Part shown: in pieces, positions 31,512-43,500 of the stretch | Position numbering within the stretch: the first letter of the stretch is position 1 | How the letters are laid out: each line of letters starts with the position of its first letter | The notes under the pieces: generated by a model | Told to the model about the DNA's origin: nothing | What the model saw: only the letters and a program-made list of their open reading frames with translations | Databases searched by the model: none | Position numbers and translations under genes: made by a program | Assembly: GCA_037952775.1 (NCBI GenBank) | Contig: JBANAY010000001.1 | Coordinates: 1,364,001 to 1,428,000, forward strand | Source of the DNA: Clonostachys chloroleuca | Lineage: Eukaryota > Ascomycota > Sordariomycetes > Hypocreales > Bionectriaceae | DNA: 64,000 nucleotides | Reading direction: 5' to 3'

Positions 31512-33738
31512 ATGGGATTTAAGAAGGCGAAGAATTGATTTTGGATGATAGGGCAAGTTGTGAGCGATGCAAAGCATATAGAATTGTTTCATTTAATCAT
31601 TTGTACATTCATTATAGGGATAATTAAAAGCAGATACCGGTCATTAATTTATTACCAATTCAAATGGCAATTCCTAATATCTAAAAAGCATAAGTCACAG
31701 AATGGGCCTGGAGTAGAGAGCAAGGACCTATAGCTTGAACAAATTATCTTCTCCATAATTCTGTCTGAAGATTCAGTGTCAAGTGATATCAATGAGAGAT
31801 ATTCATATAAGAAAGCTCGTGGACTGTTCGTAAATTGCTACGGACAAGCTCGCATGAAGGGGCCAAAAGTGTTCCTCTGCCTTTGCCACGAGACAACGAT
31901 GGGGCCTGTCTTCGCTTGCAGGAACGCCATTTGAACCCCTTAATGTGTGGGTAAATATCCCAGTTTCGGAATGACCTGGCAGTAAGCAGATCATTTCCCA
32001 TACCACCCTACGATGTAACCCGCCAACATGCCGGCAAGCAGACCCAAGACATCAGCACGAAACGTCACGTGGAAAGAACCCCTTGACCCTCTTCTTCGTT
32101 TGGGTCCATATTCTCATTTAGGAAGAAAGGATGACTGCATATCAGGCGATGATATGATGAATACCATAAAAAGAGTTTTGTGATGAATATTGGGAAATTT
32201 TGTCACAAGGCTGGGGCCTTATCAAATCTCAAGATACCCTGAGAATGCTCCTGCAGGATGATATAACTTTATAGCACAAGTCTCGCTCCTTTATGCTTGA
32301 TACATGCTACATAGCTAGATGTTCTGGACACAAACCCTCCTATCTTTGTTATAGAATTTCCTGCACAGCTAAGTTCTCACTAGTTATCTATGATTTAGGT
32401 CCATCTTTTGCATTTATTCTGCGCTGGGTAGCAAGTGGGTGACAGCAGAAATGAGACACCCAATGGAGTAGACTGCTTTCTACAAAAACATAGAAATTTT
32501 TTACAAAATGGAATAAAGCGACAATATATACCGTATTAACTAAATAGTGTATATTGTTCGCATTTATTAATCTAAAAATCTCGGTCGAAACCCGACAATA
32601 AGCAGCTTAATGTTTCAGTGTCTCAATTTCAATGTCACCCACTTGAGTAGGTTTATTCTTGAAAGAAAGTGCAATGAGGACTAGAAACGCTACGATGTCT
32701 AGCTAGAGGAATACTTAGAGATAAGGGAATGTTGGAAGCATATTCATAAGATCTGTTGCTTTCATTCTATTTCATGGTTGACTTTATTTTTTTTTACTAG
32801 GCGATTGAAATAGACATGTAACATCAGGTATTTGGGAAGGTCTACGTTTAGAGCAGTCATTCTACCGAGTCTAAAATATTTTACAAATAATCTAGGCATG
32901 CATGACACGGACTCAGAGATGTAGGGAGCCCACGTTCACCTTTACCAAAATAGCGCCTCAGTTACATGTCGTGTGGGGGTCCGCGGATCCCATTTGTGTA
33001 TATATTGCGGACCTGCAAGTATCATATTACTAATAAATAGACCGCTGGATCGGAGCTCGCGATGGATTAATACTAACAGAGCAGGCTACCTCTATCGGAC
33101 TTTGGCCATTGATATTGATGGATAGATTGGAGAAGCTAGTGCGTCCCGTGGTCTTGGTTGGGCAGATTGCGGGCTTCATGCCGAGCAGGGTTATTGGTTG
33201 GTACTACACTCCTCCTGCCGGCAGTCTGAGTCTCGGCTATCATAGAGGAGTTGGACCGGCGCATGTCTGCTGTACTCTGCGGATCATCTGCTTACGACAT
33301 GGCATGGCATATCCCTTCCTAGAGGTAACCCCTCAACAGGCGAGGTCCATGCACAAATTAGGTGAATGTCATCTTGTACCATGCTTAGGGGTCCCTTTTT
33401 TTCTCTTTCCTTTTTAATCTTTCCTCTCGTCCTTTAAACCCTCTTTATGATTTTCATCAGTCGGCGTTGGAGTTGCTCGAATTTGACACCCGGTTTGAGT
33501 ATGTTTCAATGAACCTAAGACTGAGTCCTTCGCACCACACAGCAATTGTAGGGCGAGCGGTGAAGAATACCATACCCTCTAATCCCCCTGTCTAAGTTTT
33601 GAAAATAGTAATATATAAAGTGCTTAGAATATCCATAGAAGATATTAACACAATTTCCTCCCGACAGAAACGCTTACTTCATGACCATCTTTATGTATAC
33701 ATCTCCTTATCCATACAACAATAGTGTCATTGAACAAT
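31512..33738. other. AT-rich intergenic stretch, no gene supported
   Basis: About 2.2 kb, noticeably AT-rich between 31.5 and 32.9 kb, with many stops in all frames. A 102-codon frame at 33109-33417 has no family. No transposon motif was recognised. Confidence 0.45.
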
Positions 33739-34780
33739 CTAAGGCACTAGTAGAAAGTCGGCTTTAACTCCAAGATGATCAGTAGCCCACCCTTCCTCAA
33801 GACCCTCTTCTTCAATCAATAACTGCCTGTCGACTTCATCAGTAACTTGCACACCCATGCCAAACGTCCCGAAACCCTTCAACTGAACGTCACCACAGTA
33901 AAGAATCTTATCCATCCGCGTCAAGCCGTGCCGGTTCCTACTTGAAGTAGCTGCCATATGTCCCCACGTCATTCCCGCCTCAGATCCTTCCTCCTGCCCA
34001 GTCTCGAGGTAGGCGTCTTTCAGATTGTTCAAGGTGTGAAGATTTCTATCAAATTGCTCAATAGCGTTCAAATCACCCCCTAGAATGCCGGCGTCAGCAT
34101 TGTGCAAGTGTCTAGCTGCTTCGGCTAGCTGGCGAGGTCTTAAGGGGGGTCTGGCGACCAAGGACTCCAAGTGTGTCGTGCATAGACGGACCTTCTTCTC
34201 GCGAAGGTAGACTTCCACGAAAAGGGCGTCCCGGCTCATGTCAGTCTGTGTGTAATGGACCCGAAAAACATTAGTGATGGCCATGCTTTTAGGAACCAGC
34301 ATGCAAGTTCCTATCGTCAATATTAGTGCCAGTTAGTCTATGATTTAACAATGTCTACTTACCATATACGTCAGACTCCCAGTACTCAGAAGAGATATCG
34401 GTTAAATGAAAATCTTGCTGTATCCAATCCTGAGACTGTAGAATTTGGAGATCCGAACCGGTCATTTCATTCAACATGATAATTTTGGGATCGGCATCAG
34501 GTTCATATTGAGAGGCGACGTTGCCATACACATGTTGACGCAAATGGTCCAAGGCTGCTCGCATTCGCTCATTTGGCAGGATTCTCATAAAATCGATATT
34601 CCAAGATAGAACCGTGAAAGAACTTATGTTTGGATCGGATGTGGCTGACCGCCTCCAGCCAGGCTTTATGGGATGCCAAGTCTGGTCTGATTCTGAGAAG
34701 GCATGGTAGGGCTGCTGGAATGGTGAGCCCCGGGTCCATGGAAAGGGAGGTGAGAGATTGTCCCAAAAACGGTGTGCCAT
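33739..34780 (-). CDS. Endonuclease/exonuclease/phosphatase-family protein (Tdp2-like layout)
   Basis: Two exons, 34780-34363 and 34310-33739, are joined by a 52-nt intron and give 329 residues. Fold landmarks in order are VLSWNID with N61, IIMLNEMT with metal-binding E105, RLCTTHLES, GILGGDLNAIE (GDLN), RMDKILY, and ATDHLGVKADF with the catalytic histidine near the end. These are the standard active-site residues of the EEP superfamily. The order NEMT, THLES, GGDLN and SDH-like TDH is closest to fungal Tdp2-like proteins, which clean 5'-tyrosyl ends from DNA, but the exact substrate cannot be set by reading. There is no signal peptide. All catalytic positions are present, so it is likely active. 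Confidence 0.8.
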
Positions 34781-35383
34781 TGTCTTCGTGTGACAGAATA
34801 GACGAGGAGTGAGGTTCTATTGTGTAATGTTGAGCGAGGTGAGGTATGTTTATTCGGAGTCAAGCTTTCGGTCTCCGTGACCATGCGGCGGCATTCTCCA
34901 ATGTTGGGCGGAGAGCACCTATCACGACCCCTGCTCTTGAATCAGGCAGAAGAAACCAAAAGATTGCGGGGTTCAAGGCAGCCAGATACGAAAACCAGTT
35001 CGCATGATCTATCATGTGATTGGTTCTCAGCTAATGTCTGACCACCAGTCAGGTCAACCGCTTACTTATCTCAGGATTGGGCAGCAGTTAAGGGCCAATT
35101 TAATTTATGAACAGCCTCCGACGATATGCCGTCAGCAGACCCGCGAGGCAGCGAGCCAATATTGCAACATAATGCAGTTTGGTAAGTCCTCAATACCAAT
35201 AAAACTAAACCACATGTGCTCTTGGCTCCTTCAGCTCAAAGGATTGCATTGATATGTGGACAACCCATTTTTGCTCCCTTTTTCTTCCTCTGTCATCCTA
35301 TTTTGTGATTTTACTTCACCTCATTTGAACAAACTCAATTAGTACTAGAAGATATATCTTTATTCATTTTTTTCACAACAGCC
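34781..35383. other. Divergent intergenic region between EEP and HET genes
   Basis: The two genes start about 600 bp apart and point away from each other, so this stretch should hold both promoters. No clear TATA box or repeat is seen. Confidence 0.4.
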
Positions 35384-37995
35384 ATGGATGTTTCTGAAGA
35401 GCTGCAGATTATAAAGATTTTTTCTCGATGTCTTGGGACTGCAGGCCCCTTTAATATGACATCGGTGCTTGTGAAATATGGTCGCTTTTCCTACAAACGG
35501 ATGTTTCATCGTGAGCCTCCCGCAAATTTCGATAGTGAAACAACCAAACTCTTTGGGAAAATCATGTTAAGGCTTAAAGCCAATTTTCCAAAATACGCGG
35601 AAGACACTTTGAAAGACTATCAGTACCGCCCTCGGATCTCGCTGCCGATCATTCGACCCCCCGAGAGAATTGCCAGACGAAGACAGCGCAGGCTTTCCCG
35701 TACAAGAAGTTGCCCACGGCAATTTCAATTACGTCTTGTTTCCATAAAGCCACTCAATTATCGCACAAGACTCGATTTGTTCCGACCAATCGAGTGCTCT
35801 ATAGTCCTCATGGACCTCAAAGATAGCCCCGCGTTTGACGCCATGTCTTATACATGGGGTGATCCCATGACCGTATTCGACACTGTAATCCAAGTATCAA
35901 GTAAAGCAGATTGGGCGGCTCCAGCTTTTGAAATTATTTGCGATGGCAAGCCCGTGTCGGTCTCTTCAAACCTGTACACGATGTTGTTGGCCCTCCGGCA
36001 CATCTGTTCGGGCCATCAAGGGGCAGGGAACGATATCTGTTTTACCAAGAGATTTTGGATCGATGCTCTTTGTATCAATCAAGCCGATATTGATGAGAAA
36101 TCTCAACAAATCATGATGATGAGTCGTATCTACAACTGTGTTACATGTGTGTTTATATGGCTTGGTGGGGAGGATGATGAGACAGGCCGCGTGTTGCAAG
36201 ACCTACACAACCTGGCCAATCTGGATAAAGAGCGGAGGTCACCAATAAATACGTTCATATTAGATGTTAATATATACAAGAAGCTAGGAATTCCGGCAAT
36301 CTCTGTGGACGGCTGGGTGGAGATTTATAAGTTCTATAACCGAGCCTGGTTCAGCCGCTCATGTATTGTACGAGAGGTTGGGCTCGCGAAACAGACGGCA
36401 GTCATATGTGGCCTTTACATGTTTCGGGGCATGGCGATTCGATCCAGCCTTGCTATACTAAGGACAGCGGGCTGTATAGAGGAGTTGAGAAACCTAGTCG
36501 AACCTCTTATCTATGAGGCACGGCATAAATACCAGAGGAGCAAGTCCCTGGTTCGCGCGGATCTGACGAAGCGCAGAATATTCCAACCTTCGGCCCCTAA
36601 CACCCCGTCCAACCCAAATATGTATATCGTCATGCTAGAGGAGGGGTGTGCTGTAGGAGGAACTGATTACATGGTGAAAATTAACACAGGTGTTAGGCCA
36701 AAGCCTCTATGGAGAATCCTTGATCGTTTCAGTGGTTTTCAAGCTACTGACCCTAGAGACAGGGTATATGCTTTCATGGGCCTTTCGAGAGAGTTTTTTG
36801 AGGAAGGGCGGCAGCTTGTTCCCAAATACAGCCAGCTAGTAGAAGAAGTCTATTTCGAAGCTGCTAGGTTCATAGCTAGCTCGGTCGGAGGCCTGAAATT
36901 TTTGGGCATGAAAGAGATGGATTCATCCTTAGAATTACCCTCCTAGATGCCGAACTTTAGTGCCTCAAATTCATATACATCATATTTGGAGACATTTGTG
37001 GTCCGGTCTTCCGCATCCGATAGTTTGGATCCTCGAAGCTTTCACATCGAGAACAAGAAGTTAAGTGTCTCCGGCGTCTTCTGCGGCAAAGTTCTCCGAA
37101 ATGAGCGCTTTTCCCTATTCCATACAGGGAAAATAATCGAACTCCTACAAGGAATACCAGAGACTTCAGATATCTGAAAACCTCCAGTTGGGACTGAGTG
37201 GGAGGTCGGTGATGTGCATAATGCCCAAGGAATTCACAAAACCGCCAAAAGGGGCTGGGCATTGACTCATCAACGTCGCTATGAGGTTTTATGGAGGACA
37301 CTTGTCTCGGATTCTTTCCGTAAAGAGCAGCCAGCCCCAAAAATTTGTGAAGAAAATTAATGGACTCGACGATTGAGAGCTTTATTTCCCAGCAATTGTT
37401 GGCCGCAACGATTGGCTTATCTCGAAATGAGGAGGAGCTATATTTTCTCTTGCAGTTTTTCGAAACCTCGGAATTTCAGATCCCTCGGAGCCTTGATGGC
37501 TACGGCCCTGCAAGAATCATCTTAAAGGAGGCGTATATGGCTCAACAAATGTTCCTCGGTCGTGTTCGATCTGGTACGAGAGATTTAGGTCTGCCCCCAT
37601 ATTTTCGAATGTGTGAACACATCCGCAATATGCATGGAGTCAAAAGTCAAGAGTTCATGAGAGTTTTCGATCATGTTTGCTATCAAGCTCAAAACGATGC
37701 AAATGTACTGAAATCAAAGGTCCACACATTATTCAAACGGCAAATTAATATGATCGACAACTCACCTAAAGTTCTTTTCACAACAGACCGAGGGCATCTT
37801 AGGCATGCAAAAGCCAATGTGCACAAGGATGATGAGATCTGGGTCCTCGCAGGAGCTTCCATTCCGATTATTCTACGACCAGTCGATGAGGCGACGTACC
37901 GTTTGGTTAGAGATGCATATGTGCACGGTATCATGTATGGCGAGGGAGTTCCGGATGGATCAAGTGATTCAACGAGGGAAATCTCTTTATTCTAG
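35384..37995 (+). pseudogene. Heterokaryon-incompatibility (HET) domain gene with three lesions
   Basis: The first 520 codons contain a full HET domain: FDAMSYTWGDP, KPVSVSSNLYTMLLALR, FWIDALCINQADIDEKSQQIMMM, VFIWLG, and later RAWFSRSCIVREVGLA. After LELPS a TAG (36944-36946) stands where HET proteins have Trp (S-W-x-P-x-F-S). The next codons, MPNFSA, continue the match in the same frame. A TGA follows at 37175-37177, again followed in frame by matching sequence (RRYEVLWRTLVSDSF). Near 37355-37359 the frame shifts by one base, after which 211 codons complete the C-terminus with GDEIWVLAG-like DDEIWVLAGAS, PIILRP and YVHGIMYGEG. Restoring one base gives 871 codons in total. HET proteins trigger cell death on fusion of unlike strains. 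This copy could still make a truncated HET-domain protein. Confidence 0.8.
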
Positions 37996-39263
37996 TTATG
38001 ATTTGGGCACTCTCTAAAGTTCCCGTGGCGCGTGGATATTACATTATCACCAACATGGGTCAAAAAAGGCTACGTTCCCCACGAATCTAGGTTGTGTTGA
38101 GGAAATTGCAAACATGTTCTGTACGTAGAGCACTCGGCATATATAACAGACAGCGTCGATCTAAAGGTGCGGTATGTAGATCATGAGCCTCCCCGAACTC
38201 ATCACATAGCATTACTAGACTTGATATTCTATGTAAGTAGGATAACTATAATAGATACTATAGAGTCTCACAATGGTTGCCTTAAACAGGTAATTCTGAA
38301 CATAGTAGTAACCTATATATCTTAGCCCCTCTCAGTAGCCGATTGTCTTGCTAGGCATTCTGGTACATAGCGTTGTACTTCAAACGGAATTAAGCGTCCA
38401 GTTTCCGGGGAGGCTTACACCACACTGCCCCATCATCGAGTAGTCACAATAGAGGAGGTCGAAGACAGCGAGGCGTAGGCCGAGTTACATCACTAATAAT
38501 GATCCCAATTGAAGAATACAGAACCGGAAGAGATGACGCCAAAGCTGATATGGGGCTTGTGCTTGGTGTTCTCCATAGTTGAAGCGACGAATCAGGTGCG
38601 GAGACCGAGTTTGGCAGCTAAAGATTCAAAAATTTGCCGTCAATGTTTATTCAGATTTTACCTGTTATTGTTATTGTTGTCGAAAACGTGAAGAAAGGGG
38701 CAGGGGCTTTTGTGCTCAGCTCTAGGCTTTGCAGTCCGTTTCGAGATAACATTACATGTCATGTGTTCAAATAATCGAAGTGGGCAGATGACGTGATTAC
38801 TCAATGAAAACAGTTTTGAAGATTTATCCGCGAAAGGGAATGAAGTTGTCAGGGTTCTATTGTGGCCATTCTTACATATACCATTGGCTTTTCAATTGAC
38901 AACCTGCCAAAGTCGGCGATCAAAACCAGGGTCCGATTGCATAGTTCGTGCCATCGGATAGAAATTTTCCGGAATTTGTATTCCGCCTGCGCCCTTCTGT
39001 TGTCAGTTTTTTGACATGGAAATTGACAAGATGTCATAAGGCGCAAGTGGCAATGTGGAGGGGCAGGTCTAGGGTATCTCAAAACTTGCGGAATTACATA
39101 AACCGCCGATATAGGATCGAATTTTCACAACTCTTGAATAACGACATCGCATCACTACTCAAATAACCCAATTCACTGCTTGAATATCTTTATACTCTCC
39201 AATCTCTCACTCAAACCTTCCCAGAAACCCTCTCCGTCGATTCCACCCATAAAAAGACCCACA
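37996..39263. other. Intergenic, no gene supported
   Basis: About 1.3 kb between the HET gene and the acetyltransferase, with no long frame of interest. The last 100 bp is rich in pyrimidines on the plus strand just before the ATG, as is usual for fungal promoters. Confidence 0.4.
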
Positions 39264-39815
39264 ATGCCTCACCCCGTGACCCCCGTCTCCCTCACCTTCC
39301 GCAAAGCCCTCCCCGCCGACATCCCCTCCATCCTCAAGCTCGTCCGCTCCGCCTACCGCGGCGAGTCCAGCCGCACTGGCTGGACGACAGAGGCCGACCT
39401 CGTCGCCGACGAGCGCATTGACGAGGCAGGCGTCCTCCGCAAGATCGCCGAGCCCAACGGCGTCATCCTCCTGGCCCATGACGAGGCCGGTGCGCTGGCG
39501 TCCTGCTGCGAGGTCCTTAAGCGCGACGACGGCGACCTCGCCTACTTTGGCCTCTTCGCCGTCGACCCCCTGCGCCAGGCGGGCGGGATCGGGAGGCAGG
39601 TGCTCGCGCGGGCGGAAGAGCACGCCAGGGAGGTGTTTGGAGTCAAGAGGCTCGAGATGTGGGTTATCTGGATCCGGGAGGAGCTCATCGAGTGGTATGT
39701 GCGCCGCGGGTACACCAAGACGGAGGAGACGGTGCCGTTTCCGTACAAGGAGCTCGTTAATGGGGAGGCGCTGCGTGATGATTTGCATTTCCGCGTCCTG
39801 GTGAAGGATCTGTAG
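39264..39815 (+). CDS. GNAT-family N-acetyltransferase
   Basis: The frame opens at 39180, but the Met at 39264 (ACAATGCCT) is preferred because the conserved fold, LTFRKALPADIPSILKLVRSAYRG, begins about ten residues after it. This gives 183 residues. The acetyl-CoA loop is VDPLRQAGGIGRQVLARAEEHA (R/Q-x2-G-x-G). IEWYVRRGY is the second conserved helix-strand, and LAYFGLFAVDP is the central strand. GC content is much higher here than in neighbouring DNA, with strong C/G third positions. This fits a highly expressed or conserved gene, or separate origin. The substrate is unknown. The long antisense frame over this gene is a shadow. Confidence 0.85.
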   Translation: MPHPVTPVSLTFRKALPADIPSILKLVRSAYRGESSRTGWTTEADLVADERIDEAGVLRKIAEPNGVILLAHDEAGALASCCEVLKRDDGDLAYFGLFAVDPLRQAGGIGRQVLARAEEHAREVFGVKRLEMWVIWIREELIEWYVRRGYTKTEETVPFPYKELVNGEALRDDLHFRVLVKDL

Positions 39816-40517
39816 CGGGGTCGGTGTTTCCTTTTTTGATGTTCGGTTTGGGATGTTGTTTGCTTGGTTACTCGCGGAGTTTTCTGGTCGGGGGCGTGTT
39901 GTATGCTTGTTGGGCGCTGTGTATATGTTCTGCTGACTCGTTCGATTCAATATCAGGGAAGCGAGATGGGGATGTGGTTTTCTCGACAAGCTCGCTCTGG
40001 GCATAGAAGGGGAACATAGAATTGTAGACAATAGTTGAACGAATACCCTCCTATTCGTGTTTCATTTTTGTTCACTCAGGAACACGTTCTCGACAAAGCT
40101 GTGGATTGGAGAGATGTGAGGTTGATCACTGTCAGCACTTTGCTACGATCTTACCTGATTATGGCCACCTCCCAGCCTCTTATTGGACCTAGAGCTGCCA
40201 AGGCATCTGCCATATCTGCTCCTTGTTATGTTGAGAATAAGCTGACAAGTCATTTTACTTGCGCAGAGATGGCAATGGTAGGTTGGAGAAATGCTGCAAT
40301 TATATTACTACTAAACTATTAAGGCTATGTGATGGGCAAGCTGCTAATTGCGCGCCCAAGACCAGTATAAGCACACTATTTTAAATATAAGCTAAAGAGC
40401 GTCCAAGCTTTCATGCTTTTCTTTTTGGGTAACGAGTGTCTTTTGGCAGAGTTGAAGGGTGTGCCCCTCCAGCAACTCTGATGAATAAAAAAAAATGATG
40501 CACTTTGCCGAGCCCGT
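39816..40517. other. Intergenic between convergent genes
   Basis: This stretch is shared by the 3' ends of the acetyltransferase (plus) and the giant gene (minus). No feature is recognised beyond short A/T runs near 40490. Confidence 0.4.
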
Positions 40518-43500
40518 CTATGAGATGGCCGCGCATACATTGAGCAGGGGAGCACAGATGCCGACCACGCAGTTGGGCTGGGGGAAGTAACAATTCTGTC
40601 CCGTGACCTGGGCACAAACGTTGACGAGCGGCAGGCAGGTCCCGGATCCGCAGGAGCCAGAGGTGCAGGGCGCCCCGAGGCTGTTGGATGAGCAGGTGTT
40701 GGTGCTCGTGTCGCAGGTCTGGCCGGTGGGACACTGCCACGACGCGGTGCAGTAGTTGGTATTCTGGGTGCATCTGTTGGAGGCGAGGTTGCATGTCTGG
40801 CCGTTGGGACAGGTGACGGTAGCGTCGCAGTAGCCGATGATCTCGTCGCACTGGTTGTCGGTGAGATTGCACCTGGTTCCCGGGCTACAGTCCGAGTCTT
40901 GGCTGCAGTAGCCCTGGATGGCGACGCATGAGGGTGCGTCACACCGATATCCCGAGGGACAGTCGGTGTTGACGGCGCATGGGCCGCTGGTCGACTCGCA
41001 TTGGTTCAGTCTCAAGTTGCAGGCTTGGGCCCCCGTGGTGCAGTCGCCGTTCGAAACGCAGAACTGGGTGATATCGGTACATTGGGACAGAACGGTATTG
41101 CAGTTCTGACTGACAAGACAGTCCTGTTTGGTGGTGCAAGACTTGGGAGTCGTGGAACACGTGTTGCCGGCGCAGAACTGGCCGGACGGGCAGTCTCTCG
41201 TCGCCGCACAGTAACCGCTGCCGAGTGTGCAGACGCCGTTAACACATGTCTGACCTGCCGGACAAGAGTACGTTGGGGAACAGTATCCTCCTATCGGCGT
41301 GCAGATGCCACTGGAACCAGGCGCACCCAGAGCACAGTAGGCGTTTACGCCGCAGCTGGCATCGGTGTAGCAGACGCCGTCGGGACTATAGCAGACATTT
41401 CGTCCGTAGTCGCAGACCTCGGTGATCTGGGAGCAGGGCACGGTCGAGCTGCAATATCCAGAAATTGGCTCGCAGGCGTTTGTGCTGGAGCACTGGTTAC
41501 CGGCGCCGCAGTCTGTGCTGGACACGCAGAAGCCCTGCTGCAGGGCACATCTGCCACCCTCTCCGCAGATCTGGCTGGCGGGACAATCGCTACGGACTGT
41601 GCAAGTGATGGCAGTGCCCGTGCAAGTGTTCCCCTCGCACTTGGTGCCCGCGGGACAGCCAAAGTTGGAGCTGCAGTACTGAGGATTGGGGATGCACTGG
41701 TTCCTGGTCGTGTCGCAGGTCTGATCTGCGGCACAGTTCGAGGCCTGGGTGCAGTATCCCTGGATGCTCTCGCAGCGGTTCACGTTGAGTTGGCAGAACT
41801 GCCCGGTGGCGCACTGGGAGTTGGCGCTGCAGTAGCCGGGGATGAGGGCGCACTGATAGTTTGCCGGATCACAGAACTGGTTGGGAAGGCAGTCTGTCGA
41901 AGACGAGCAGAAGCCTGGGGTCGTGGAGCAAACGTTGCGTCCATTGCTCGTCGCGGTTACGCCGCAAGTTTGCCCAAGAGGGCATGTGCCGGCCGCCGTG
42001 CAGCCACTATCCGGTTGACATTCGCCCGTCGCCGTATTGCAAGTGTACCCGGTGTCGCAGGCTCCTCCAAACGGCGGTGGGCAGTAGTCCACGAGGACTG
42101 TACAGCGCGAGTCGGCAGTGTTGCATGTATACCCGGCGGCACATGGGTACGCGGCAGTACCATCGCAGTACAACGGGGTGTTCCTGTTGGAATCGCAGAT
42201 GCCATATTCTGAACATGACTGGCCGGTCGGGCACGGAACGTCTGCGGAACAGTACTTGGGGACAGGAGCACACAGCTTTGTGTTCTGATTACAGTAGGTG
42301 CCCGCGGCTCTGGCGAGACACTCAGAGTCCTGGAGACAGAAACCAGAGATTGGAACACATCCGCCGCTTTGGCACGCCTGGCCCAGAGGACAAGGGCCGG
42401 AAGTGCCGCAGTAGCCGTCGGAAGGCCGACAGAAGTTGTTACCACAATAGTTGCCCTGTCCACAATCGATGTCGGATTGACAATAGTTGGGGATGGGCCT
42501 GCAGACATGGGTGCCAGCAAGATCGCAGTAGTACCCGGTGGCGCAAGTATTGCCCGCGCCGGTGTAGGCAGTGCAGTAGCCCGCGATGGTTGTGCAGGTA
42601 GATGTGATCTGGTTACAGAACTGGCTTGGATCAGAGCATGGGACTGTGTTGCTGCAGCTGAGAGACGTGGTGTCGGGATCTGTACAGACGTTCGACACAC
42701 ATGTCTGAGGTGCCGTGCATGCAGTCGTCGCGTCACAGTAGTTGGGATCTCTGCAGATATTCGAGACACAAATCTGGCCTTGAAGACAGAGCTTGTTGGC
42801 ATCGCAGTAGCCGTCAGGATACACGCACACATTCAACGAGCTGCAAGTCTGGCCCGGGATGGTGCATGGAGTGTTGGCATTACAGGCAGCTCCCACCTGG
42901 CAGGTGTTCGCGGCGCAAGTCTGGCCTCCAGGGCATGGCGTATTATCATCGCAGTAGGTGTTGGATACGCAGAGGTTGGACACACAGTTCTGGCCAGGGG
43001 TAGTGCATGGAGTGGCATTATCGCAATATCCAGGGATCTTCTGGCATCTTCCTGACTGACACTGTTGGCCAGCTGGACAGGTAGTGTTTGCATCGCAGTT
43101 CTGCGTACAGGCGTTGGCTTGCAGGTCGCAGGACTGAGTTGGGCTGCAGTCTGCGTTCCTCTGACAGAAGCTCGCCGACGCAACGCACATGAATCGGTCG
43201 GTGTTGCAGGCTTGGGCGACAGGGCAGTCCCTATCACTGCCACAGCCGCGCGGAGCTGTGGGCTCGCACGCGGAAGTGATTGGGTTGCACACCTCAGTGC
43301 TAGAGCAATCGGATGGAGAGCTGCACTGTCTGGCTGTAGCGCTCGAGCAGATGCCGAATAAGGTGTTGCAGATATAACCGGGAGCAGAGCAGTCGCTGTT
43401 CGATGAGCAGGCAGTAGGGCCAATAGTAATGCAAGCGTTCCTCGAGAGTAGACAGAACAGGCCAGTGCCACACTGGCTGTTGTTCTGGCAGGTGGAAGTT

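Noticed and set aside
39207..40031. 274-codon minus-strand frame over the acetyltransferase
   Set aside because: It is a shadow of a GC-rich gene with strong third-position bias. The plus strand has a clear GNAT fold.
41001..42212. 403-codon plus-strand frame over the giant gene, and several others of 150-300 codons
   Set aside because: They are antisense shadows created by the repetitive Cys/Gly/Ser codons of the minus-strand modules. They show no domain and shift with the modules.
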